From contig JAVKOQ010000058.1 in NCBI GenBank assembly GCA_031835245.1, positions 173,335-237,334 of the forward strand: a stretch of DNA of 64,000 nucleotides. Reading direction: 5' to 3'. The translations under genes and the position numbers were made by a program. A model generated the notes under the pieces. The model was not told the origin of the DNA. It worked only from the letters and a program-made list of their open reading frames with translations, and made no database searches. This DNA is from Balamuthia mandrillaris (lineage: Eukaryota > Discosea > Longamoebia > Balamuthiidae). Positions 21,207-30,147 of the stretch are shown in pieces. Each line of letters starts with the position of its first letter. Position 1 is the first letter of the stretch.

Positions 21207-21234
21207 ACCGTTGAATCCATCACCCAATTTTCGA
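21207..21234. repeat. 28-bp direct repeat, copy 1 (copy 2 at 22655-22682)
   Basis: The 28 bases starting ACCGTTGAATCCATCACC are identical at 22655-22682, and the flanks are not. The two copies bracket the EAPP gene. On the minus strand both translate in one frame as ENWVMDST, so they may descend from a coding fragment. Apart from this, 21007-21469 holds nothing I can assign. Confidence 0.85.
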
Positions 21235-21469
21235 GGGGTTGGTAACTTTCCCACATACAGAATACAAAAAGCGGTATAGAAAGGGAGACGTGGCATGGAA
21301 CGCCTTTTTGATAGGCTGTTGGTTCAGTGAGCACCATCAAGCAAGCGCTTTAGAACAGGAGGAATTCTAGCTTGTGTCAAAACATGCAGCTGGAAAAAAT
21401 AAAATCACAGAGGAGAATTCTGTACCTGCTTTCACCATTGTTGCAGGAAGGTAGGTGGCCCCTATCAAT

Positions 21470-22240
21470 CTAGCTACCAGGAATGATGTTGTAAAAGTGA
21501 TATATCTCCTCTTTAGTGTCCAAGACGCCAACCTCTGCATCACATATGCGACAGTGGACCGGCCAGTAGGTCTCCTCTTCCTGCCGTCCCTCCTCTGGAG
21601 CAGAGGGAGGGTAGCGCAGCACTTTGGTTTTGTCAACAGTGCAGTCCTCTGTGACGAACATGGCTCGGTACTGGTTTTTGTAAGTGGTATGTTGTTGGCA
21701 GTCAAAGCACAAAGCCGAAAAGCAGCAAGGGCAGCTCAGCACAGCATCCGTCTCCCTGCGTCGGGTTAGGTACAAGTACTCGTCCCTGTCCTTCTGGCTT
21801 TGGTCTTTGGCTTGCCTGCTGCTTCCCTTATTTTGCGAGTCACCTTGCGCTGCTGCTGCTTGCTGTTGTGGTGGTGTTGTGCTGCCAATCTTTGCTTTGC
21901 TTTCATCCTTCTTCTGCTTCTTCTTCTTCTGTTGCTTGGAATGGGCGGAGGTGTGGTCGAGGTACCGCCGCGTCACCCACTTTTCATCTTGGTAGTCAGC
22001 CTTCTCGTCGTAGAAGAGGTGGTCTAGGCTGTCCGGCGGGATGTGCTTGCCCAACAACTCGTTTTTCTCTTCTTCCTCCTCGCCAGAAAGCTCCTCTTCC
22101 TCCTGCTGGTCATAGGCCATCCTTTTCACTGGAAGGGGTGGTTGCTCCTTCTCCACGCGCTTTTCATGCAAAGGGGCGGCGTCCGCCCTTTGGCTCCGTG
22201 CAGTGTCTGCTCTGATGTCCAGCGGCGAACCTGGTTCCAT
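21470..22240 (-). CDS. EAPP: EAPP (E2F-associated phosphoprotein) family protein
   Basis: A single-exon gene of 256 codons from MEPGSPLDIRAD. The open frame extends 45 codons further upstream, but that part is basic and unstructured, so I chose this Met. The C-terminal third is the conserved EAPP domain: DAVLSCPCCFSALCFDCQ, then YRAMFVTED, HCRICDAEVGVLD and EIYHFYNIIPGS. The CxxC...CxxC...CxxC cysteines probably bind zinc. The N-terminal two thirds are acidic and Lys/Gln-rich, with a W-V-x-R-R-Y-L block (EKWVTRRYLD) also seen in the family. In mammals EAPP is a nuclear protein acting on E2F-dependent transcription; the role here is inferred from the domain only. The gene lies between the 28-bp repeats, upstream of the IS607 insertion. 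Confidence 0.88.
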   Translation of the reverse strand: MEPGSPLDIRADTARSQRADAAPLHEKRVEKEQPPLPVKRMAYDQQEEEELSGEEEEEKNELLGKHIPPDSLDHLFYDEKADYQDEKWVTRRYLDHTSAHSKQQKKKKQKKDESKAKIGSTTPPQQQAAAAQGDSQNKGSSRQAKDQSQKDRDEYLYLTRRRETDAVLSCPCCFSALCFDCQQHTTYKNQYRAMFVTEDCTVDKTKVLRYPPSAPEEGRQEEETYWPVHCRICDAEVGVLDTKEEIYHFYNIIPGS

Positions 22241-22801
22241 TGTTATTTTTTTGTTGTTGGCTCCGGAGAGGTTGGTTGTGGCGATGCGGTGGGGGTGGTG
22301 GTTTTTCCTCCTCCTCCCCCCTGCCTGAGAGGAGGTGCTCCTCCTGATCTTTCTTCTCTCTTTCTTTGTGTGCACAAATGGGGGTCAACTTGAGAGCGAA
22401 ATGGCTATGTCGACACTAATTTTTTCTCTTGGTGGGTGAGGCCAAGCTGCCGTGCCGCGGTGCCAACCCCCAATCCATGGCCAGTGGCAGGAGTTTGCCT
22501 CGCCTTTGGGTGGGTGGCCTTGGTCTGGCTGCTTCGCAAGAGTGGGGTGGGTGGATCCACCTGGAGGAGCTAAGTCCTTGACGCACAAACGAACCTGAAG
22601 CCGGCATTCACAAAGCTAAGGTCCACACCCTCAGCGCCACAGAAAGGGCTTACTACCGTTGAATCCATCACCCAATTTTCGAAAAGTACAGAAATTCCTC
22701 ATAAAAAGTGCCCATGAAAAAGTTTAACCCCTGAAATGGAACGATAAAAGAAAGGGAATCCGCAGAAACTTTATTTAGCTCCTTATTTATTGTAACGCAA
22801 C
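22241..22801. other. Spacer between EAPP and the IS607 element
   Basis: GC-richer than the rest of the region. It contains the second 28-bp repeat (22655-22682). On the minus strand, 22690-22590 reads ENWVMDSTVVSPFCGAEG and then a GFRFVCAS ending, possibly a relic of a coding exon. I cannot place the left end of the IS607 element exactly; it lies between the EAPP start and 22802. Confidence 0.4.
22655..22682. repeat. 28-bp direct repeat, copy 2
   Basis: Identical to 21207-21234, in the same orientation and 1,448 bp away. It ends 119 bp before the first codon of the IS607 recombinase. Confidence 0.85.
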
Positions 22802-23524
22802 GTGCCTATTTTTCATTTTTCACACAACCACAAAACAAACACCACCACTACCACTACGGACCGCTACGTCAGAGCAGGAGAAGTGAGAAAGCACTACAAC
22901 GTCTCCCATGAAAGCCTTCGTCGTTGGGCGGAGGCGGGAGACGGACGTCTGCGCTTCACCCGTACCCCAGGAGGCAACCGTCTCTACCACCTCGACGACA
23001 TCCAACGCATCTTCAACCAAAAGGGGGAGCAAACGAAAACGGAACACCTCTGCTACGCCCGCGTTAGCAGCAGTCACCAAAGGGCAGACCTTGCTCGACA
23101 GGTGGACGATCTCAGGGCACAGTACCCCAGCTACGAGATCATCCAGGCGTCGGCTCCGGCCTCAATTACAAGCGGAGGGGCTTTCAGTCCCTTCTGGAAC
23201 GCGTGTACTCAGGCGTGGTCTCCGCTGTTGTGGTTACCCACAAGGACCGCCTCTGCCGCTACGGTTTCGAGTTGCTTGACTTCCTATTCCGCAAAACAGG
23301 CACGCGACTCGTGGTTCTCGGTGACCAAGACGCCCCAGAGGACGGAACCAGGGAACTCGCTGATGACCTGCTGGCCATCTGCAATTACTTCGTGGCTAAG
23401 AACAACGGCCGCCGTTCCGCTCTCCATCGACGCCAGCGCAGCAAAACCAGAAGGACAGGAGGGGGAGAAGAAGAAGAAGAAGAAGGAGGAGGAGGAGGAG
23501 GAGGAGGAGGAGGAACTGACAACG
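22802..23524 (+). pseudogene. tnpA: IS607 tnpA serine recombinase, one frameshift
   Basis: Residues about 20-80 form the MerR-like DNA-binding part (YVRAGEVRKHYNVSHESLRR, then GNRLYHLDDIQRIF). The resolvase catalytic domain starts LCYARVSSSHQRADLARQVD, with the nucleophilic Ser in the RVSS motif. At about 23147 a single-base loss moves the reading from frame 1 to frame 2. The protein continues there as VGSGLNYKRRGFQSLLERV, VVVTHKDRLCRYGFELLDFL, GTRELADDLLAI and NNGRRSAL, all conserved IS607 blocks. The expected stop after NNGRRSA is missing; the frame runs into a (GAG/GGA)n tract and overlaps tnpB. By chance the frameshift puts the N-terminal half of tnpA in frame with tnpB. A functional recombinase would need both halves in one frame, so this copy is dead. 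Confidence 0.92.
23460..23518 (+). repeat. GAA/GGA microsatellite at the tnpA-tnpB junction
   Basis: About 58 bp of GAA and GGA triplets encode Glu runs in one frame and Gly runs in another. It directly precedes the tnpB start and has replaced or pushed out the tnpA stop codon. Such tracts are common elsewhere in this genome, so it probably expanded after the element arrived. Confidence 0.8.
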
Positions 23525-25090
23525 ATGACGACGACGACGAAGCCCAAGGAGTACAAAGTGAGGAAGATACGACTCTTCCCCACGAGCCTACAGAAGGCGG
23601 TATTGGCCAAGTGGTTCGGCGCCAGCCGATGGACCTACAACCAGTGCGAAGCAGGGGTCAAAGACGGAAGCGTAAAGCGCACTATGACGGCCCTAAGGAA
23701 GCGGTACCTCAACCAAAAAGACGTGCCCGATCTGCCGCTGCGGGTTCTGGAGACGCCCTTCGACGTAAGAGACGAGGGCATGCGAGACCTGGTCAAGGCC
23801 TACGCCAGCAACCTCGCGAAACATAGGAAGCAGAAGAAGAGGTTGAAGTTTGAGGTGCAGTTTCGCAGCAAGAAGGATCCTCAGGAGAGCATCGTCATTC
23901 ACAGCAAGCACTGGGTGGGGCCAGGGAGATTCTACCCCTCGATCTTAAAGAAGTGCTTGAAGAAAGAGATAGCGGACAGAGAGGAATGGAAACGAAAACA
24001 AAAGTTGTTGGACGACTTCAGGGGGCGGCAATGCGGATTGGAATTGCTGCTCAAATGGAGGAAAGGGAGGAGGAAGAGGTGCGCACATTGGATCCCCCTG
24101 CAAACGCAAAGGCAAAAGGGGAGAACGCCAAAAAAGAAGCGAGGCAAAACTTCGAAGAGAGAGAGGCGGGGGAGGGTGGCGGACGCAAAACCGACAGGGC
24201 TAGAGGACGAGCTGACACTCCGCGGGGCGGAACCTCTTCCCGAGGTGCTACCCAGCGACAGCAGATTAATCCGCACCCGCTGGGGCAAGTACTACTTGGC
24301 CATACCGATGCCTTTGGAGGGGAGCAATAATCAAGCTCCCTCCTCCTCTAGGGTGCCCAAGGTGGTGGCGATCGACCCAGGAGTGCGGACCTTTGGAACT
24401 TGCTATGTGGCCCCCGAAGGCAAGGCTTATGAGTGGGGACGGAATGATATCGGACGCATCTATCGTATTTGCCACTATCTGGACGACCTCCAGAGCCGAT
24501 GGGGCCAACCAGGCGTCAAAGCCAGACAGCGCTATCGCATGTGAAGGGCAGCGGCCCGAATGAGGGAACGTATTCGCAACCTGGTGGACGAGGTACACAA
24601 GAAGATGGCCCTCTGGCTGGTCAAGAAACACGACCTGGTGCTGCTGCCCAAGTTCGATACCAGCAACATGGTGCTCAGGCGGAGCGGGAGACGTATCCCA
24701 AGCAAGACCGCCAGAGCCATGCTGGGTTGGGCGCACTATCGCTTCCGCATGCGCCTGCTGAACAAGGCCAGAGAGTACCCCCACTGTCGGGTGGAGATCG
24801 TAGACGAACACTACACCTCCAAGACCTGCGGCAAGTGCGGACGTATCCACCAGAAACTGGGAGGGAAGAAGGTCTTCCGTTGCCCTCGTTGTCACCTGGA
24901 AGCGGACAGAGACATCCATGCGGCCAGGAACATCCTTTTGCGCTTTCTGGCTCGCCAGGACATCATTGTGGACGCGAAGGGAAAAGAAGAGCTGTACGGA
25001 CAGAGTCCGGCAGCATTGGGTCCTACACCCGTGAATGCATCCACCCATTGTGGTGCATTTGTGCAAGATTTGCAAAATGTGCAAGTTTAA
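23525..25090 (+). pseudogene. tnpB: TnpB/Fanzor-type RNA-guided nuclease, one nonsense codon
   Basis: About 521 residues, starting at the ATG of MTTTTKPKEYKVRKIRLFPT, the usual TnpB opening (K-x-x-K-I-x-L-x-P, then KWFGASRWTYNQC). RuvC-I is VVAIDPGVRTFG (nt about 24361-24396). The RuvC-II region reads LLPKFDTSNM, with Asp where most relatives have Glu. The zinc ribbon is CGKCG...CPRC (nt about 24828-24890), and RuvC-III is EADRDIHAARN (nt about 24899-24931). TGA at 24542-24544 interrupts RYRM-RAAARMRERIRNLV, where related proteins have Arg; CGA to TGA is a single transition. Otherwise the frame is intact from end to end. TnpB nicks or cuts DNA guided by an RNA made from the element's 3' end. 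In eukaryotes such IS607-linked proteins are called Fanzor2. The 25-residue Lys/Arg-rich insert at 24060-24200 looks atypical. Confidence 0.93.
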
Positions 25091-25263
25091 TGTAGGCGAA
25101 CGGATACTTCACTCTCTATTTTTCGCACACCCGCTTGGAGAATGGCAAGGCAGGGGATGCCTCTCGATGCCAGGACATTTGGCAGCACGACGACACTGGT
25201 TGGTTCTTGCTGAGAGCAAACCTGTGGAAGGAGCGGACGACCGGGTGTGCATCTCAGACCCAG

Positions 25264-25297
25264 GACGCAATAACTTTCCTCACGTGTTTCCCTCCAA
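25264..25297 (+). repeat. Inverted copy of a piece of the DyP peroxidase last exon
   Basis: The 34 bases starting GACGCAATAACTTTCC are the exact reverse complement of 25595-25628 in the last exon of the neighbouring peroxidase. Translated on the plus strand the block gives GRNNFPHVFPS, the same peptide as the gene. The flanks differ. Apart from this, 25091-25479 has no gene. Confidence 0.85.
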
Positions 25298-25479
25298 AAC
25301 CTTTCCTTCTCTCACGTCTGTGAAGGTGCCGTAGGTCTCTGTTTTTCTTTTCCCCGTTTACTAATTTTGCTTTATTTTCGTTGTCTCATTGATCGGCTTG
25401 ATCTTGGCGCCGCCTTAGGACTTAAGACGAGAACGAATAAACTGAAGGAATGGACAGGCCATGCCTTTTCTCCTCCTGT

Positions 25480-27834
25480 TCACCAAACACCGACACGTGT
25501 TCCAGCTTTGTAGATATCCCCTATAGGTTCTATTTTCAAACGTTCCACTTCTGCAGAGCCTACATGTTCCTCCAGAGCTTGCACCAGTTTCTCGTTGGAG
25601 GGAAACACGTGAGGAAAGTTATTGCGTCCGTCATGATGAGACAGTTTGCTCCATAGAATAGTGCCATCCTCTAGAGTTATTTCTTTTTGTTTGTTTGTTT
25701 GTTTGTTAATAAAGAGGTTGTGGGCAAACCAAAAGAAATATTTACCGAAAGCGGCAAGACGAGGCATGTTCGGGTTGCCAATGACTTTAACGCGAGGTGA
25801 CACCGACTCCATGATCTTCTTTTTCTCCATAAATATCGTTTTGTAACCACAGTTTGTACTACATGATAGTGTGAGCAGGAAGCAGAATCCGAAAAGAAAT
25901 AGCCAACAAAGGAGAAAGAAGATAGAGTACCAATATTCAACAATTACTTTGATGTCTGTCTTTTCGGATTCTTCGTCCTGTTTGTCCTTGTCTTTAGGTT
26001 GCGTTGTTGTTTCAACATTTTCTTCACCTTCGTCCTCTCCTGTCTCCTTTTCTTTCTCGTGTTCTTCATCTGCTATATCCATCAACCACTTTAACTCTGG
26101 CAGCGATGGCACGTAATAGTAGTTACATCCAACAGCACGTGTTATAGAGAACAAGTTATCCACGCTCCCATCCTCCGCAAAATGCCCACACATTCTCTTC
26201 AAAGCCGTGTCTATCTCCGAGAGAAAGCGAGAATACGCTGTGAAATAAAGGCCTTCCTCCTCGCCGTTGCAATACGGATAAGCTTGTCGCAACATGGAGC
26301 CGAAAGCTCGAGCACTGTGCGAACGAGGAGGTGTGTTCTCAACGGTTACGTACTCATCATCGCCACCAAGGCGTGGATTCTCGGGTCTATCATCGTAGCC
26401 GTGGTGTGGACGAACCTTCTCATAGTCCCTTCCTATGACCTCGTTTTTGTCTTTGGAAGACATTGCAAAGAACTTTTATTTTGGTGAGTAAAAAGCAGAA
26501 AAATAACCCAAGAAATAAGAATGGTGGATAGAACCTTGGCAAGATTATGAACAAAGCGACCAGCAAACATGTAGGTACCACCAGTATGTGCTTCATCGTT
26601 TTCATGGTCATCAGGAAATATGACTACTTCATCCACCAACGAGCGAAGCAAGTGGTCAGGGTTTCTTGTGCCATCCACAAACCTACCAAATAGCATGTTC
26701 CACCATGAGAATAAGAAGGCAAAGAAAAACCAAGAGTGAAGAAGCGAAGAAGAAGAATGGTGAATTGTACCCAGTCAAATCGCGTCCTCCATAAGGATGT
26801 TGAGGCATGTAGGCAAAGCCTAAAGTGGTCGACCAAGAGGCTATGTTCCTTGACAACATGGTCCTAAATCTCTTCGTCACTTCATAACACAGATCCACTC
26901 GTTTTGCTTTCACCATCAAAAACAGTTCCGAGCCGGTCATGGCAGGAAGCAACACTTCCTCTTGGCTATTCTTCAGGTCCGTAAAAGGTTTCAGTTCTTT
27001 CGGCGGAGAAAGATCCCATTTCGTCCAAAGAGAAGCGGAGACAGCGACTAGAGCAGAAACTTGAGCTGTTTCGTCTACGGTTCCAACAGCATCTGCTAAT
27101 TGGGGCACCGATGCAATGGCCTTTCGAACGGACGCTTCGTCAACATCTGAAGCTAACGTAACTGTTTAATGTTTCCAGAAACGGAAAAGCATGAACAGAT
27201 AGGTCAGGAAAAGAAGAAGGAAGAGAGTTAAAGAACGAAAAAAGTGAGAGTACAGGTTGTAAATGCAGCATTTGGAATGTTCCCTTTGGAAACTACTCCG
27301 CGTTGTGTATTTGCAACATAAGGCACCGTCTCTGTCATTGTAGCAAGAGCCGGTTAGCAAACAAAATCCAAGAAATAGAAGAAACAAACCAAAGTGACGT
27401 TGAGGCCAGCCAGAAGGATCCAACGGTTCAAGGCCAGGACAGTGGCACTTTTTCGTTTTCGTTGAAGATAAGATAGGGTCAGTCATGAAGCTCAAAATGA
27501 ACGTTTACACTGCACACAGGAAAAGTACCTCGATGTGAAGGTTGTAATGGTGCTGATCCAAAGCTATATAACCGCACGAGCATTGTACCATACCTTTTTT
27601 TTTTTGGATGTAAAATAAACAAAAGCAAACAAGCGAATAAAAACTTGGCAGAAAAACGAAAGAAGAAGCGGCGTTACCATCGTCCAAGACTTTTTCCTTC
27701 AGATGTTGTTTTTGTCTTGCAAATTGTTCTTTAGATAGAGGAACCACACGAAAGTGGCTTTCGCTTGCAGCAGCAGGAGCCGTTGCAGAACCAGAAGAAG
27801 AAGCACGGGCTTCCGTGGTGTGAGCTTGTCCCAT
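25480..27834 (-). CDS. DyP-type heme peroxidase
   Basis: About nine exons read right to left. Exon 1 (27834-27678) encodes MGQAHTTEARASSSG, which fits an N-myristoylation signal (inference). Later exons give CSCGYIALDQHHYN, GLEPLDPSGW, ANTQRGVVSKGNIPNAAF, and an exon at 27150-26772 ending MPQHPYGGRDLTG. An exon at about 26700-26538 carries FGRFVDGTRNPDHL, the DyP GxxDG motif with its catalytic Asp, and HTGGTYMFAGRFVHNL. The exon at about 26480-25945 has NEVIGRDYEKVRP, the probable heme-ligand His in RSHSARAFGSMLRQAYPY, and GLYFTAYSRFLSEI. These are the DyP blocks in order. Two extra exons (to 25480) add about 100 residues after an acidic linker, a region most DyPs lack. DyP enzymes use H2O2 to oxidise bulky substrates. 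Substrate and location here are unknown. Confidence 0.86.
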
Positions 27835-28190
27835 CGTTGGCTGTATAAAAAACCGGTAGTTTACTTATTTGTTGTTTGGGTTCTCTAAACAAATAAACAC
27901 GAACAACCAGCGTTTTATAAGATTAACCTGACCAGTTTTTTTTTTCAGCAAAAGCGTCATTCTTCTTTGCCAGCACAAAGAGGGGTCCCAGGTGTCCGGG
28001 AACCTGTCTTCTTCTGCTGTGCGCAATTCTAATTTCAGAGAACTAAAAACTAGTCTAAAAAGAAAACAACGAATTAGTCTTTTGGGCCAATGAGCATGTA
28101 GTTCAATGGACAAAAGGTGAATCATGCGCGTGCTTTTTTTTCGTGATTCTTATTACGATCTTTGTTTACTTCATGTCCTCCTCATGGAGC
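27835..28190. other. Spacer between two minus-strand genes, no gene
   Basis: Contains the promoter and 5' UTR of the peroxidase and the 3' end of the kinase gene. The 86-codon minus-strand frame at 27865-28125 has no support. Confidence 0.5.
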
Positions 28191-30101
28191 TCACTGTTGT
28201 TGAGAACGTCGAACCATCTCTTCCAATTGAGCTAAAATGACATCAAACTGAGGTCTTCGACTCTCCTCGCCGTTCCAACATTCTTGCATCAACCCAACAT
28301 AGGATTTGTAGTTGCTCTTTAAGCCTTCATCATCTTGCTCGCCGTTGTTGATCATTCGTTGAGCTTCTTCGGCGGAAGGAACCGGTGGTCGTTCTCCGTT
28401 GGAGTGAACACGAACGATGATGTCGCGAAGAGCAAAGCCCTGAAATGGAATTAAGCCAGTAATGATCTCCCACATTACTATACCAAACGAATAAACGTCT
28501 GACTTGGTGGTCGGTTTGTTATCTGGTGGTGTCCTGTTGTGTTTGGTCAACATTGGATTGGTCAACAAGAACAAGAGAAACAACCGAAGAAAAACAAACA
28601 ACGAAATTGCGATACAAACAGGACGTAACAGAAAGGGAGGAAAAAAGGTACCACTTCAAGGTACAATTATACGTAGTACCATTATCTCGAGCTGGACGAA
28701 CGGTTCTAGAGCCTTGCAACTGGAGAAAAGCGATTAAGTTACGTAAATTTTAGAAAGCTAAAAGAGGGGTAAGAAACGGACCGGTTTGGAAATGCCAAAG
28801 TCGGCTACTTTTGCTCTATTAAACTCATCGATCTGTTGTCGTCAAAGTGAGTACAAATATTTAGGAAGCCGAGCAGTAGAACAGACAAGAAAGCAAGCAC
28901 GAACCAAAATATTAATACTTTTAAGATCTCTATGAAGAATGGGCGGTTTGTTGTGATGGAGATAGTTCATACCTGTCCGAAAAACACGCGTGTTAGAAAT
29001 AAATGCCAAACTTAAACAACGCAACCCATTAAAAAAACAAATGTACCTCTAGCAATGTCCCTAGCAAACTTTAGACGTGTCAGCCAAGATGGCTTTTCTC
29101 TTTGTATGCAATCATGAAGGTTGCCTTTCTCTGCTAGCTCGGTGATGAAGAAGATGTTCTGTTTTATTGAACAACTTGCTCCAAGAAACTGAATCACATT
29201 CGGATGCCTCAACTCGCTTCAAAGAAGAGCATGAATCAACGTCAATTAGACGGTTTAAAGAGATAGAATAGAAGATTACCTCATCATATCAATCTCAGAA
29301 ACAAAGGTACGGAGCTCATCTTCTCTGATATAATTCTTTAACTTTTTGATGGCCACCACAAGTCCTCTCCATGTTCTGTTAGGAGAGGGCAGAAATATAA
29401 AGGCGCAGAAACAAAAAAGAATTAATAAGTTTCAGTTGGAAAGATGAAAAAAATGGGTTCTTACCCTTGATATACTTCTCCACTCATTCCGTCTCCAATC
29501 TTACGTTGAAACTCTACTTCACTGGGTTCTATTTCCCAGCCTTTTTGCCCTCTTTTCTGAAGGATTCGTATGAGAGCAAGTTAAGCGAATTAAAGATACT
29601 GAATAGAAAAGCTAACCCTAATTTCATCTGAACCAAGGCTTGATGGTTGTGACTCGCTGCGCGTAAGGGTGAGAGATGAGGTGGAGTTTTTGCCAGATGA
29701 AGACAATAGAACAGAGCGGCTGCGCGAAAGAGACGGAGACGAAGAGGGAGAAGAAGCAGGAACAAATGCCACCTTCTTTTCTTCTTCTTGTGAGGGAAAG
29801 AGAGAAGAGGATTGATGTGGTAGTTGGTGAAGCGAAAGAGAGTGGCTTCTCAGTAGTTCTGCTTGTAATGCAGGATCCTGATATCTTTCTGTGAGTAACG
29901 AATAACGACGGAAAGAACGGAAAGTACAAACTTGAATTTCAAGTGCAGCCTCTAAACTGCCTTTATCGACCGTTACAAGTTGCCGTAGAGGAATATTGAA
30001 CTGTTTTACTGTCCGCAACAAAGCCAACAATCCTCTTTCTTTGAGCCAGTCCGCTACCTCTATGGATTCATAATAGAAAACAATGATCAATAGAAAGAGG
30101 A

Positions 30102-30147
<46 letters not shown>

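Larger units (their letters stand above)
22802..25090 (+). mobile_element. IS607-type element (serine recombinase plus TnpB/Fanzor nuclease) in a eukaryotic genome
   Basis: Two genes in the IS607 order: tnpA, a serine recombinase with an N-terminal MerR-like helix-turn-helix, and tnpB, an RNA-guided RuvC-type nuclease of the TnpB/Fanzor family. The element is visibly GC-richer than the flanking DNA, has no introns, and its codon use differs from the neighbours. Each gene carries one simple lesion, so transfer or last activity appears recent. IS607 elements have no terminal inverted repeats, so I cannot mark the ends; a right end with an omega-RNA-like region would be expected at about 25,000-25,200. 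Related elements are known in giant viruses and in a few protist and fungal genomes. Confidence 0.93.

Noticed and set aside
21684-22393. Cys/Leu-rich plus-strand ORFs opposite EAPP
   Set aside because: Antisense shadows; the minus strand holds the conserved zinc motif protein.
22802-24544. A genuine 580-residue HTH-TnpB fusion gene
   Set aside because: Recombinase homology continues in another frame after about 23147, so the joined frame is an accident of a frameshift.
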